Origin: Calditrichia bacterium
GTDB lineage: Bacteria > Calditrichota > Calditrichia > RBG-13-44-9 > J075
DNA length: 64,000 nt
Assembly: GCA_020635015.1 (NCBI GenBank)
Contig: JACKAP010000008.1
Coordinates: 62,001-126,000, forward strand
Direction of reading: 5' to 3'
Below the pieces are notes generated by a model. The model was not told where the DNA came from. It made no database searches and was given only the letters and a program-made list of their open reading frames with translations. Below, piece after piece: positions 53,888 to 63,377 of the stretch (its first letter is position 1; each line of letters starts with the position of its first letter). The position numbers and the translations under genes were made by a program.

Positions 53888-53946
53888 AATCACGGGGCTG
53901 CGCGAAAAGGGTGTGTTTTAAACCCTTTTCGCGCAGCCCCGTGATT
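53888..53946. repeat. Perfect 25-base-arm hairpin in a divergent promoter region
   Basis: Arms 53888-53912 and 53922-53946 (beginning AATCACGGGGCTGCGCG) are exact complements around the 9-base loop gtgttttaa, followed by a run of eight A. Both neighbouring genes point away from it, so a simple terminator role for either is unlikely. The rest of this 263-base gap is AT-rich with no gene. Confidence 0.9.
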
Positions 53947-54022
53947 CAAAAAAAATCTAAAAACGTTTTTCCGCTATCCGTGTCGTATATTGGCAGGAAT
54001 TGTTTAAAAAGCAGGAGCAAAC

Positions 54023-56806
54023 ATGCAGCATCACCCCTGGCATAAATTCATTGCCGCGATCATATTTTTGATTAGCCTGACTGTATACGGAATGACCATG
54101 GCGCCGACGGTTTCTTTTTGGGATTGCGGGGAGTTTATTGCCTGCTCCTTTCGTCTGGCGGTGCCGCATCCGCCCGGTGCGCCGCTTTATCTGCTGGTGG
54201 GGCGGGTATTCACCCTGATCCCGCATTTCCTGATAGAAGATGTCGCCCGGCGGGTCAACCTGATCTCGGTGTTATCCAGCGCCTTCACGGTGCTCTTTTT
54301 GTACTTGATTATCGTGCATCTGGTGCGGACCTATCTGAAATCGACCGAAGGCTTTCTGGTTTTTGTCCCCTACCTCGGCGGAGCCATCGGCGCGCTGATC
54401 TTTGCCTTCACGCCCAGCTTCTGGTTCAATGCCGTCGAGGCGGAGGTGTACGCCCCTTCGATGCTCTTCACCGGGCTGGTGGTATGGCTGGTGTTCCATT
54501 GGAGTGAACGCAGCGAGCAGGTCGGAAATGAAAAATATATTCTGCTGATCGCCTATCTGGTCGGGCTGGCGCTGGGGGTGCATTTGCTCAATGTGCTGGC
54601 CCTGCCGACCGTGTTTATGATCATCTATTACCGGCGCTTTCCGTTTACGCTGGTGTCTTTTGCGCTTTTGGCCGTGAGCGGCGTGCTCCTGACCTTGATG
54701 GTATATCCCGGAATGGTCAAGGGCATTCCCACAATGATCGACATACTCGGTTTCGGCGGCATGGTGGTGCTGATGGCCATCGCCATCCTGATGCTGTGGC
54801 TGACGCTGAAGCAGCGACAGCACGCCCTGGCGCTGCTGCTCAGCTGCGTGCTGCTGATCGCGGTCGGCTATTCCTCGTATATGACCATCTACATTCGCTC
54901 CGGACTGGATCCCAGCATCGACGAGAACAACCCGGAAACCATCGGCGAATTTATCAAATATATGAATCGCGAGCAGTATGGCACCCGCGGCGCCCTGTAT
55001 TTTCTCGACCGCGCCGCAGCCTGGCAGGAATCGCCCAATCGCAACGACTACCGCAGCGCGGGGGATTTTTTCTGGCGCTATCAGGTAAACCGTATGTATG
55101 TGCGCTATTTCCTGTGGAATTTTGCCGGTAATCCCGATGACGGCGCGGGGGTGGATTTTGGCAAGTTCTGGCTGATCCCGCTCCTGCTGGGGCTGATCGG
55201 CAGCTTCTATCATTTTTATCGCGACTGGAAGCACGGACTGGCGGTGCTGGTGCTGTTTTTGATGACCGGCCTGGCGATCATCATCTACCTCAATCAGCCC
55301 GACCCCCAGCCGCGGGAGCGCGATTACAGCTATGTCGGTTCTTTTTTCGCCTTTGCGATCTGGGTGGGGATCGGAGCGGCGGCGCTGCTGGAAAAGATCA
55401 CCCTGGCGCTGCGGCGCAACGGCAATCCTGCCGGCAGTATCGTTGGATGGGTCGCCGCCCTGCTGCTGCTGATCGGGCCGGCGCGCATGCTGGCGGTCAA
55501 CTATCATACCCAGGACCGCAGCGGCAATTTTGTCGCCTGGGATTATTCCTACAACCTGCTGCGTTCTTGTGAATCGGGCAGTGTGCTCTTTACCAACGGC
55601 GATAACGATACCTTCCCGCTGTGGTATCTCCAGGAAGTGGAAGGGATCGGCAAAGATATGCGGGTGGCGAACTTGAGCCTGCTCAACACCTCCTGGTATA
55701 TCGAACAGCTCAAGAACCGTGAGCCGAAGGTGCCGATCAGCCTGACGGATGAGCAGATCCAGAACATCAACCTCGCCCGCTGGCCGCGGCGTCAGGCCTT
55801 CGAGATCCCCATCCAGATGGAGCAATACTGGCGGGCGGAAACCGATCGCTACCGACGCACCCTGGCGCTGGACAGCGTGGCGCCGCCGCAGAAGATGAGT
55901 TTTGAGATCGAGCCGAAACTTTACGTGCCCGGCCCCAACCGCCAGCGCATCGGGGTGCTGCGGGTGCAGGACCTGATGATCCTGAATATTCTCAGCACCA
56001 ACCAGTTTCGCCAGCCGGTCTATTTCTCCATCACCACCGGCACCGACAACCAGCTCGACGGCCTGCAGGAATACCTGCGCATGGACGGCCTGCTGCTGCA
56101 GGTGACCCCCATCAAGGGATGGGACATTGCCCCGGACCGGATGTACGACCTGGTGATGAATCAATTCCGCTACCGGAATCTGGACAATCCCGACGTCTAC
56201 TATGACGAAAGCACCATCCGCCTCCTGCAAAATTACCGCAGCGCCTTTTACCGCCTGGCGCACCATTTCTTGATCGAAGGCGATACGGAGCGCTTTCAGG
56301 CGCTGATGAAAAAGCTCTACAGCGTGATGCCGCCGGAAGTCATTCCCTTTGCTTTTGTGCGCTTGGAGCGGCTGCTGAACGGAATGGCGGTGATGGCAGG
56401 GATCTATCCTCCGGAGAAGGTGCTGGAGGGCGGCTACGCCCTGGAAGACCTGCGCCTGTTTGGCGATATGGCAGTGCAGTATGGCTACTACGACCTGGGG
56501 ATCCCCGCCCTGCAGCAGATGCTGCAGACCCTGGAGCGCAATCCCACCGGGCCGGAGGTAACCGCGCTGATCTATTCCCTGTTCCGTTCCCGGGACATCT
56601 ACGACCGTGCCTCGGCGCAGGAAAAGGCCCAGTTGATTGCCCGGCTGGTCGAACAGATGCAGGCCAAACTGGTTGATGCCTGGGAGATCTCCGGCCAGCC
56701 GCAGCGCGCCCGGGAACTGCTGGAAAAACGTCTGCAGGATAATCCCGGCGACCCTTACGCCACCGCCCGCCTGAAATCCCTGCAAGGGGAGGCGGCCAGG
56801 CCTTGA
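54023..56806 (+). CDS. DUF2723 GT-C family glycosyltransferase (TMEM260-like), copy 1
   Basis: In its 927 residues the protein has about twelve N-terminal transmembrane helices (to about 500), then a large soluble domain with TPR-like helical repeats. The DUF2723 signature APTVSFWDCGEFIACSFRL and PHPPGAPLYLLVGRVF appears at residues 28-62. The Asp/Glu pair in WDCGEF sits in the first loop, as in GT-C lipid-phosphosugar-dependent transferases. NQPDPQPRERDYSYVGSFF (about 425-443) is a second conserved block. The human relative TMEM260 is an O-mannosyltransferase, so protein O-glycosylation in the periplasm is likely. A paralogue lies two genes downstream with a GT2 transferase between. Confidence 0.88.
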   Translation: MQHHPWHKFIAAIIFLISLTVYGMTMAPTVSFWDCGEFIACSFRLAVPHPPGAPLYLLVGRVFTLIPHFLIEDVARRVNLISVLSSAFTVLFLYLIIVHLVRTYLKSTEGFLVFVPYLGGAIGALIFAFTPSFWFNAVEAEVYAPSMLFTGLVVWLVFHWSERSEQVGNEKYILLIAYLVGLALGVHLLNVLALPTVFMIIYYRRFPFTLVSFALLAVSGVLLTLMVYPGMVKGIPTMIDILGFGGMVVLMAIAILMLWLTLKQRQHALALLLSCVLLIAVGYSSYMTIYIRSGLDPSIDENNPETIGEFIKYMNREQYGTRGALYFLDRAAAWQESPNRNDYRSAGDFFWRYQVNRMYVRYFLWNFAGNPDDGAGVDFGKFWLIPLLLGLIGSFYHFYRDWKHGLAVLVLFLMTGLAIIIYLNQPDPQPRERDYSYVGSFFAFAIWVGIGAAALLEKITLALRRNGNPAGSIVGWVAALLLLIGPARMLAVNYHTQDRSGNFVAWDYSYNLLRSCESGSVLFTNGDNDTFPLWYLQEVEGIGKDMRVANLSLLNTSWYIEQLKNREPKVPISLTDEQIQNINLARWPRRQAFEIPIQMEQYWRAETDRYRRTLALDSVAPPQKMSFEIEPKLYVPGPNRQRIGVLRVQDLMILNILSTNQFRQPVYFSITTGTDNQLDGLQEYLRMDGLLLQVTPIKGWDIAPDRMYDLVMNQFRYRNLDNPDVYYDESTIRLLQNYRSAFYRLAHHFLIEGDTERFQALMKKLYSVMPPEVIPFAFVRLERLLNGMAVMAGIYPPEKVLEGGYALEDLRLFGDMAVQYGYYDLGIPALQQMLQTLERNPTGPEVTALIYSLFRSRDIYDRASAQEKAQLIARLVEQMQAKLVDAWEISGQPQRARELLEKRLQDNPGDPYATARLKSLQGEAARP

Positions 56807-56886
56807 AGGGAATTTTAGTGCTTGCGAAAATTTGTTTATTTGCTTATTATCGGTGATGTTTTCGATACGGATAAACGGATAAATCT

Positions 56887-58023
56887 ATGGGTAAAAAGGC
56901 AGATACACCGCTGGTATCGATCATCACGCTCAACTACAACGGAAAACGGTTCCTGAAAGACCTGTTGGATTCCCTGCGGCGCTGTACCTATCCCAATCTG
57001 GAGATCATCCTGGTCGATAACTGCTCCACAGATGACAGCGTGGCCTTTGTGCAGGCCCATTATCCGGAAGTAAAGGTGCACCAGAACGCCGAAAATTATC
57101 TTTATGCCGGGGGTAATAACGAGGGGCTGAAGATCGCCGCCGGGGAATATCTTTGTTTGCTGAATAATGATGTGACGGTTGATCCCGGATTTGTCGAGCC
57201 GTTGGTGGAGATGTTCCGGCGCTATCCCCGCATGGCCGCCGGACAGCCGAAGATCCTGGCGATGGCCGATCCGGGGCAACTGGAATATGCCGGGGCCTGC
57301 GGAGGGTTTCTCGACTGGTTCGGCTATCCGTTTCTGCGCGGACGGATCATGGATACCACCGAGGCAGACCGCGGCCAGTACGATCAGCCGCTGAAAATTT
57401 TCTGGGGCAGCGGCGCCTGCCTCTTCCTGCGCCGTGACGCTCTCCGGGAAACCGGCCTGCTGGATGCCGATTTTGGTCTGCACATGGAGGAGATCGATCT
57501 TTGCTGGCGCTTCCACCTGCGGGGGTGGGAGGTGCTGAGTATTCCGCAATCGCGGATCTGGCACTTTGGCGGCGGCACCCTCAATCAAACCAACCCACGC
57601 AAGATGTACTGGAATTTCCGGAACAACATCTTCCTGTTGATCAAAAACCTGTCGGGCATCAATCTGATCATCCGTCTGCCCCTGCGGGTGCTGCTTGATG
57701 CCGTTGCGCTGGTGGTGGAGCTTCTCAAGGGGCAAGTTGCCGGCAGCGGAGCCATCCTGCGCGCCTACGGCTGGGTGTTAACCCACCTGCCGCTGATCTT
57801 CCGCCACCGCCGCGAGGTGCAGCAAAAACGCACGGTGAGCGACCGCGACGTGGCGCGCTGCATTTATCCCGGCAGCGTGGTGTTCGAATATTTCCTGCTG
57901 CAGCGGAAATCCTTCAGCCGGTTGGGCCGGATCGGTAAACTGCTGGCGCGGGCAGGGCTGAATCCCCTACCCGCAACGCCGGAAGCAGCGGCGAAGAAAG
58001 CGGTTGATGAGTTGATGGGATGA
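56887..58023 (+). CDS. Family 2 glycosyltransferase
   Basis: A 378-residue GT-A enzyme. The nucleotide-sugar-binding start is VSIITLNYNGKRFLKDLLDS, followed by IILVDNCSTDDS; the metal-binding DxD-type motif is in LLNNDVTVDPGF. The acceptor/catalytic region is WGSGACLFLRRDALRETGLLD followed by HMEEIDLCWRF, the ED-type pattern of rhamnosyl-like transferases. The C-terminal part contains an amphipathic or membrane-associated region (about 260-290). Lying between two DUF2723 enzymes, it may build the lipid-linked sugar donor or extend the glycan. The last codons (VDELMG) run into a GATGGG repeat. Confidence 0.9.
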   Translation: MGKKADTPLVSIITLNYNGKRFLKDLLDSLRRCTYPNLEIILVDNCSTDDSVAFVQAHYPEVKVHQNAENYLYAGGNNEGLKIAAGEYLCLLNNDVTVDPGFVEPLVEMFRRYPRMAAGQPKILAMADPGQLEYAGACGGFLDWFGYPFLRGRIMDTTEADRGQYDQPLKIFWGSGACLFLRRDALRETGLLDADFGLHMEEIDLCWRFHLRGWEVLSIPQSRIWHFGGGTLNQTNPRKMYWNFRNNIFLLIKNLSGINLIIRLPLRVLLDAVALVVELLKGQVAGSGAILRAYGWVLTHLPLIFRHRREVQQKRTVSDRDVARCIYPGSVVFEYFLLQRKSFSRLGRIGKLLARAGLNPLPATPEAAAKKAVDELMG

Positions 58024-58115
58024 TGAGATGATGGGTTAATGGGTTGATGGGTTGATGGGTTAAAGACACTTGCCGACATTGTCTGTTTTTCCCCATTCAC
58101 CCATTCACCCATCAA
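58008..58115. repeat. GATGGGTTGATGGG/CCCATCAAC inverted repeat
   Basis: Left words gatgggttaatgggttgatggg (58028-58060) face right words cccattcacccattcaccc (58092-58113) around ttgtctgttttt. It lies between the GT2 gene and the second DUF2723 gene and contributes the final codons of the former. Confidence 0.8.
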
Positions 58116-58165
58116 CAGACATACAATGAAACACAATTGCATATAACCATAGGAGTACTTCTTTC

Positions 58166-60961
58166 ATGAACGATCAAAAGATGCTCACCCGGGCGTTTGC
58201 GGTTTTTTCCTTCCTGTTCAGCCTGGTGATTTATACGATGACCATGGCGCCAACGGTTTCCTTCTGGGATTGCGGCGAATTTATCGCCTGCTCCTACCGC
58301 CTGGCGGTGCCCCATCCGCCCGGCGCGCCCCTCTATCTGCTGGTGGGGCGGGTGTTTACCCTGATCCCGGATTTCCTGATCGAAGATATCGCCAAACGGG
58401 TCAACCTGATTTCGGTGCTCTCCAGCGCCTTCACCATCCTCTTCCTCCATCTGACCATCGTGCACCTGATCCGGGAATATCTCAAGGAAACAGACGGCTT
58501 CTTCCGTTACGTGCCCCATGTCAGTGCGACGATCGGCGCCTTGTGCTTTGCCTTCAGCCACAGCTTCTGGTTCAATGCGGTGGAGGCGGAAGTATACGCC
58601 CCTTCGATGCTCTTCACCAGTCTGAGTGTGTGGCTGATCTTCAAGTGGAGCGAGATCAGCGAAGAGGCGGGCAATGAAAAATATCTGCTGCTGATCGCCT
58701 ACCTGGTCGGTCTGGCCATCGGGGTGCACCTGCTGAACATTCTGACCCTGCCGATGATCTTTATGATTATCTACTATAAGCGCTTCGAGATTAATGCCAC
58801 CTCATTCTTCCTGCTGGTGCTGGTGGGCGGGGCGATTACCGGATTCGTTTATGAGATGGTGGTGCTGATTCCGGAGGCCATCGAGATTTTCGATTTCGGC
58901 GGCCTGTTGGTGATCTTGCTGATCTCCCTGATGATCCTGGGCTTCGCCATCCGCAACGGCCACAAGGTGCTGTCGATCGCCCTTACCTGCATTCTGCTGA
59001 TCACCGTCGGCTACTCCTCTTACATGATGATCTATATCCGCTCCGGGCTCGATCCCAACATCGACGAGAACGACCCGGAAACGGTGGAGGCGTTTATCAG
59101 CTACCTGAAACGCGAGCAGTACGGCGAGCATCATCTGAGCCGCACCAAGCAGTGGAAGGATTCCCCCAACGGCAACAACTACAGCAGCGCTTTCGAGTTT
59201 TTCTGGAAATATCAGGTTTATGAAATGTATGTGCGCTATTTCCTGTGGAACTTCGGAGGGATCGAAGACACCCAGGATTTCAGCCGCGAACGCAAGCGGG
59301 CGGATCCCTGGCAGCTTTGGTGGCTGCCGCTGATCATCGGCATGCTGGGCATCTCCCATCATTTTCAGCGCGACTGGAAACACGGCCTGGCGATATTCGC
59401 ACTGTTCTTTATGACCGGGCTGGCGATTATCATCTATCTTAACCAGCCCGATCCTCAGCCACGGGAGCGGGACTACAGCTATGTGGGGTCGTTTTTCGCC
59501 TTTGCGATCTGGGTCGGGATCGGGGCCTCAGCCATCCTGGAGTGGCTCACCCGCACCCTTCGGGAAAAGCAGCCGCAAATGGCCAACAGTCTGCCCTGGC
59601 TGGCGGCGCTGCTGATCTTTTTCGCCACGCCGATGCGTATGCTGGCGCTCAATTATCACGAGCACGACCGCACCGGCAATTTCGTGGCGCGCGATTATTC
59701 CCGCAATATGCTGATTTCCAGCGACGAGGGGGGGATCATGTTCACCAACGGTGATAATGATACCTTCCCGCTGTGGTACCTCCAGGAGGTGGAAGAATTC
59801 CGCACCGACGTGCGGGTGGCCAACCTGAGCCTGCTCAACACCTCCTGGTATATCGAACAGCTCAAGAATAAGGAGCCGAAGGTGCCGATCAGCTTCAGCG
59901 ACCAGGAGATCGATAACCTGATCTATCCGGTGCCCTGGGCGCAGGAAAAGACCATCGAGGTGACGGCGATCGATCCGGCCATGCGCAAACTGGAAGCGGA
60001 GCGTTACCGGCTCAATCTGGAACAGACCGTTAGCAACATCCCGGACAAGGTTAGCTTCAAGGTGCGGCCCAAGATGCAGATTCCCGGCCGGGGCGGGGCG
60101 CTGCGCATCCAGGACTGGATGATCCTCAATATCCTGATCACCAACCAGTTCGAGCGCCCGATGTATTTTGCCGTGACCACCTCGGACCAAAACCGTCTCG
60201 ACGGCCTGCGGGAGTACCAGCGGATGGACGGCCTGCTCTTCCGCATCACCACCATCCCCGGCTGGTCGATCGATCCGGAAACGCTCTACGACAACCTGGT
60301 GAACAAGTTCTATTATACCAACCTGAACAATCCGGATGTCTATTTTAACGAAAACATCATCGGCCTGCTGCAAAACTATCGATCGGCGTTCTTCCGGCTG
60401 GCGACCCACTATCTGGAAACCGGCAACCGCCAGCGCTTCGAGGAGGTGATCCAGAAACTGTATGAGGTGATGCCTCCGGAGGTGATCCCTTTCACCAACC
60501 AGCCGTTTGAGGAAGCGATGACGGTGCTGGCCTCGATGGCAAAGGTTTACCCAGAAAAGGCGCTGACCATCGAAAATTATTCCCTGCGCCAGTTGCAGAC
60601 TTTCGGCGAGTTCGGGTACAATTTCAAGGATTACCAGACCGCTCTGGCAGGCTATCACGGCCTGCTGCAGGAGCTGGAGAGCAATCCCCAGGGACCGGCG
60701 GTGCGGGATTACATGCGTTCGATGACCCGCAATCCCCGGCAGTTCGACCTCGCCTCGGAGGTGCAGAAGCAGCAGGTGCTGCAAAGCGCGATCAGCCAGG
60801 CCCGGCGGCAGTTGGTCAATATCTACAAGACTGCAGAAGATTATGCGGGCGGGATCGCTTTCCTGGAGGCGTGGCAGGAAAAGGCGCCCAATGACGGATT
60901 CGTCAAGCGTCAACTGGAGGAATTTCGCAAGCTGAAGGAAGCGCCGGTCACGGAAGACTAG
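58166..60961 (+). CDS. DUF2723 GT-C family glycosyltransferase (TMEM260-like), copy 2
   Basis: This 931-residue protein is paralogous to the one at 54023 along its whole length. It shares the WDCGEFIACSYRLAVPHPP signature (about 34-52), the NQPDPQPRERDYSYVGSFF block and the LSLLNTSWYIEQLKN segment in the soluble part. Membrane topology and C-terminal helical repeats match copy 1. The clearest divergence is in the extracytoplasmic loop around residues 310-380 and the C-terminal 120 residues, which could reflect different acceptors. The start has a TAGGAG site. Eleven bases after its stop the next gene begins, so the two are co-transcribed. Confidence 0.88.
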   Translation: MNDQKMLTRAFAVFSFLFSLVIYTMTMAPTVSFWDCGEFIACSYRLAVPHPPGAPLYLLVGRVFTLIPDFLIEDIAKRVNLISVLSSAFTILFLHLTIVHLIREYLKETDGFFRYVPHVSATIGALCFAFSHSFWFNAVEAEVYAPSMLFTSLSVWLIFKWSEISEEAGNEKYLLLIAYLVGLAIGVHLLNILTLPMIFMIIYYKRFEINATSFFLLVLVGGAITGFVYEMVVLIPEAIEIFDFGGLLVILLISLMILGFAIRNGHKVLSIALTCILLITVGYSSYMMIYIRSGLDPNIDENDPETVEAFISYLKREQYGEHHLSRTKQWKDSPNGNNYSSAFEFFWKYQVYEMYVRYFLWNFGGIEDTQDFSRERKRADPWQLWWLPLIIGMLGISHHFQRDWKHGLAIFALFFMTGLAIIIYLNQPDPQPRERDYSYVGSFFAFAIWVGIGASAILEWLTRTLREKQPQMANSLPWLAALLIFFATPMRMLALNYHEHDRTGNFVARDYSRNMLISSDEGGIMFTNGDNDTFPLWYLQEVEEFRTDVRVANLSLLNTSWYIEQLKNKEPKVPISFSDQEIDNLIYPVPWAQEKTIEVTAIDPAMRKLEAERYRLNLEQTVSNIPDKVSFKVRPKMQIPGRGGALRIQDWMILNILITNQFERPMYFAVTTSDQNRLDGLREYQRMDGLLFRITTIPGWSIDPETLYDNLVNKFYYTNLNNPDVYFNENIIGLLQNYRSAFFRLATHYLETGNRQRFEEVIQKLYEVMPPEVIPFTNQPFEEAMTVLASMAKVYPEKALTIENYSLRQLQTFGEFGYNFKDYQTALAGYHGLLQELESNPQGPAVRDYMRSMTRNPRQFDLASEVQKQQVLQSAISQARRQLVNIYKTAEDYAGGIAFLEAWQEKAPNDGFVKRQLEEFRKLKEAPVTED

Positions 60962-60971
60962 GACGCGCCGG

Positions 60972-61985
60972 ATGAAGAAGATCGCCATGAATCTCCTGCG
61001 GGCTGTCATCAGCTTCGGGCTGCTCGCTTACTTGATCACAATGGCCGACCTGGACAAGATCGCCGGGGTGCTGGCGCAAGCAGATTTTTCCTACATCGGG
61101 CTGGCCCTGGTGATTTTCCTGGGTGGGGTGTTTGTGCTGACGCTGCGCTGGCAGGTGCTGCTGAAATGCGTCGGCATCGAACCGGGTTACCGCCGGTTGC
61201 TGATGTATTATTTTATCGGCTATTTTCTGAATAATTTTCTCCCCACCAGTATCGGCGGAGATGTCAGTCGGGCCTTTAACGTTGCGCGGCATAGCGAGCG
61301 GCGCTCGCCGGGGATCGCCAGCATCCTGCTGGAACGGGTGCTGGGGCTGCTGGCCACCATGACCCTGGCCTCGCTCTCGGTGATTTGGGCGTCGGCATAT
61401 TTCCGCACTGCGCTGGTGTTGTTTGTGGTCTTCACCACCCTGTTCTTTATTGCTGCCGTGCTGGTGAATATTTTCAGCGAGACCCTCTTCCGCCTGACCA
61501 GCCGGATGATGGCCGGGATCACCCTGCTGGGAATCGGGGAAAAGATCAACAAGCTCAATACCGCGATCCACGCTTACCGCCATGAGCCTTCGGCAGTGCT
61601 GCTGGGCTATCTGCTCTCCCTGGCGGCGCAACTGCTGCTGGTGGTGATGAACTACTGCCTGGCGATTTCGCTGAATATCGAGCAGATTACTTTTTCGTAT
61701 CTTCTACTGGTGATCCCGGTATCGTTTGTGATCAGCCTGGCACCTTCGATCAACGGTCTGGGGGTACGCGATTTCGGCTATAAAAGCCTGCTGACCCAGA
61801 TCGGGGTCTCTTCGGCACAGGCGCTGTCACTGTCGTTCCTCAATACCCTGGTGCCGATGGCCCTCAGCACTATCGGCGGGGTGCTGCTGCTCTTCTACCG
61901 GCGCTACGTTCCCCCGGCGGAAGCAGTGGAGAAGATTGAGCTTATCGGTGGGGGAGAGGGAAAGGGGGGAAGGGTGAAGGATTAA
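60972..61985 (+). CDS. Lysylphosphatidylglycerol synthase TM-region/flippase-like membrane protein
   Basis: A 337-residue polytopic protein of the UPF0104/LPG_synthase_TM family. The diagnostic segment is YFLNNFLPTSIGGDVSRAF (about 83-101), with RWQVLLK before it and LAPSINGLGVRDFGYKSLL near residue 265. About seven or eight transmembrane helices are visible. Family members include lipid flippase parts of MprF and proteins in glycan or lipid export clusters. Downstream of the second DUF2723 gene by 10 bases, it may flip a lipid-linked sugar or another lipid. The last dozen residues (GGGEGKGGRVKD) come from the GGATTAAGG repeat that follows, so the C-terminus may have been extended. Confidence 0.85.
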   Translation: MKKIAMNLLRAVISFGLLAYLITMADLDKIAGVLAQADFSYIGLALVIFLGGVFVLTLRWQVLLKCVGIEPGYRRLLMYYFIGYFLNNFLPTSIGGDVSRAFNVARHSERRSPGIASILLERVLGLLATMTLASLSVIWASAYFRTALVLFVVFTTLFFIAAVLVNIFSETLFRLTSRMMAGITLLGIGEKINKLNTAIHAYRHEPSAVLLGYLLSLAAQLLLVVMNYCLAISLNIEQITFSYLLLVIPVSFVISLAPSINGLGVRDFGYKSLLTQIGVSSAQALSLSFLNTLVPMALSTIGGVLLLFYRRYVPPAEAVEKIELIGGGEGKGGRVKD

Positions 61986-62200
61986 GGATTAAGGATAAAG
62001 GATGAAGGGTAAATAATTACTCGAGCCGGTGTCGTCATTGCGAACTGCGTATTTTGCAGCGCGGCAATCTCTCCCGGATCGCTCTAAGCGTTACTGCAGT
62101 TGGCTGCACCCGGCGACACTCTGATCCTTTATCCTTAATCCTTTATCCTTAATCCTTCACCCTTCATCCTTCATCCTTAATCCTTCATCCTTTATCCTTT
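61961..62200. repeat. GGATTAAGGATAAAGG/CCTTTATCC repeats enclosing a GTCATTGCGA element
   Basis: GGATTAAGGATAAAGGATGAAGG words (61975-62010) face ATCCTTTATCCTTAATCCTTC words (62122-62200), forming a very long imperfect hairpin. In the loop, GTCATTGCGAACTGCG...CGCGGCAATCTC (62033-62075) is a nested inverted element. No gene is seen in this 314-base gap; a TATAAT-like box lies at 62234. Confidence 0.8.
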
Positions 62201-62299
62201 ATAAACGGCGTGGGAACCTCGGTTTGGAAGCGCGGATATAATAAAGCAGGTTATCGCTAAGATAAAATGCCGGTTCAGCAGAGAGGTAGGAGGTATGTT

Positions 62300-63349
62300 A
62301 TGAAATGGATGCATAAAGCAGCCTGGCTTTTGTTGTTGGGAGCGGTTCTGGCGGCGAGTTCCGCCTGTTCGGTGAAGCGTGAGAGCAAGGGGGATTTTGA
62401 TGAGATCATCGTGTTCGCCGATTCCCTCAACAAAGATGATTTTGTCAATGCCCTGGAATCGCATTTTTCAAAAACCATCATGATGCCTTCACTGGAGCGG
62501 GAATATGCCCTGAAGTGGCAGCCGATCAGAGATCTGAAATTTTTGCAGTACCGCCGCACACTGTTTTTCCTGGCCACCCTGGACAGCGACGGCCCGGTAT
62601 CGAAGCAAGTAAGAAGCATCCTCAGCGAGGATGTGATCAAAGGGGTTAAATCCGGCGAGTATTTCTATATTCCCCAGGTAGATCCCTGGGCGAAGGATCA
62701 GTATGTGGTCTACATGGTGGCCCCCACCCGGGATGAGATGATCCAGCGGATTTACGACCTGGGAGAGCTGGTGTATGACGATTTTGAAAAGTCCTATTAT
62801 CAGCGCCTGAAGGATTTTATTTTCGCAAAAGGGGAGCAGACCAAAATCGAGGAATACCTGCTGCGCCACTTCCCTTTCACCATGCGGGTGCAGCATGATT
62901 ATGAGGTGGTGGATGAATCGCTGGACGAGGGGTATGTCTGGCTGCGGCGCTTCTTCCCGGACCGTTCCATGCTGGTGCGTTGGACCCCGTATGCGGATTC
63001 CATCAAGATCAATTACGACTGGATTGTGCAGCAGCGCAATCGCCTGGCAGCAAAGATCTATGAAGGGGATGTGGTGGTGGAAGATGAAACCGGCTGGGAA
63101 CAGGTGCGCTTCTCCCGCTGGCCGGCCATCCGGGTGGAGGGCACCTGGAAAAATCCCACGCACATGATCGGCGGCCCTTTCCGCAGCACGACCTTTGTGG
63201 ATAAAAGAAGCAACCTGATCTTTACCATCGATTTTTACGTGCAGGCGATCGGGCAGCGCAAAAAACCTTACCTCGATCAGCTCGATGTGATGGCCCATAC
63301 CTTCCGTTCGAAAAGCTATATTAGCGAGGAAGCGCAGAGCGGATTATAA
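62300..63349 (+). CDS. DUF4837-like lipoprotein
   Basis: A 349-residue predicted lipoprotein with a signal peptide and lipobox (LAASSACS). The start at 62300 is set by GGAGG at 62289-62293; an upstream ATG would add a non-signal peptide. The sequence from GDFDEIIVFADSLNKDDF to KSGEYFYIPQVDPWAKDQ and the later PDRSMLVRWTPYADSI and GPFRSTTFVDKRSNLIFTID match my recollection of the DUF4837 family of Bacteroidetes/Chlorobi-type bacteria. The function of that family is unknown. It is expected in the periplasm, anchored to the outer or inner membrane. The gene stands alone, flanked by repeats on both sides. Confidence 0.8.
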   Translation: MKWMHKAAWLLLLGAVLAASSACSVKRESKGDFDEIIVFADSLNKDDFVNALESHFSKTIMMPSLEREYALKWQPIRDLKFLQYRRTLFFLATLDSDGPVSKQVRSILSEDVIKGVKSGEYFYIPQVDPWAKDQYVVYMVAPTRDEMIQRIYDLGELVYDDFEKSYYQRLKDFIFAKGEQTKIEEYLLRHFPFTMRVQHDYEVVDESLDEGYVWLRRFFPDRSMLVRWTPYADSIKINYDWIVQQRNRLAAKIYEGDVVVEDETGWEQVRFSRWPAIRVEGTWKNPTHMIGGPFRSTTFVDKRSNLIFTIDFYVQAIGQRKKPYLDQLDVMAHTFRSKSYISEEAQSGL

Positions 63350-63377
63350 TGATCAATGCTGAATGGTCAATGCTCAC

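Noticed and set aside
54272..56785. An 837-residue minus-strand open frame opposite the first DUF2723 gene, and a similar one opposite 59528-61009
   Set aside because: Antisense to conserved membrane proteins. The residue make-up (H, Q, D rich) is that of a mirror frame, with no motif or ribosome-binding site.
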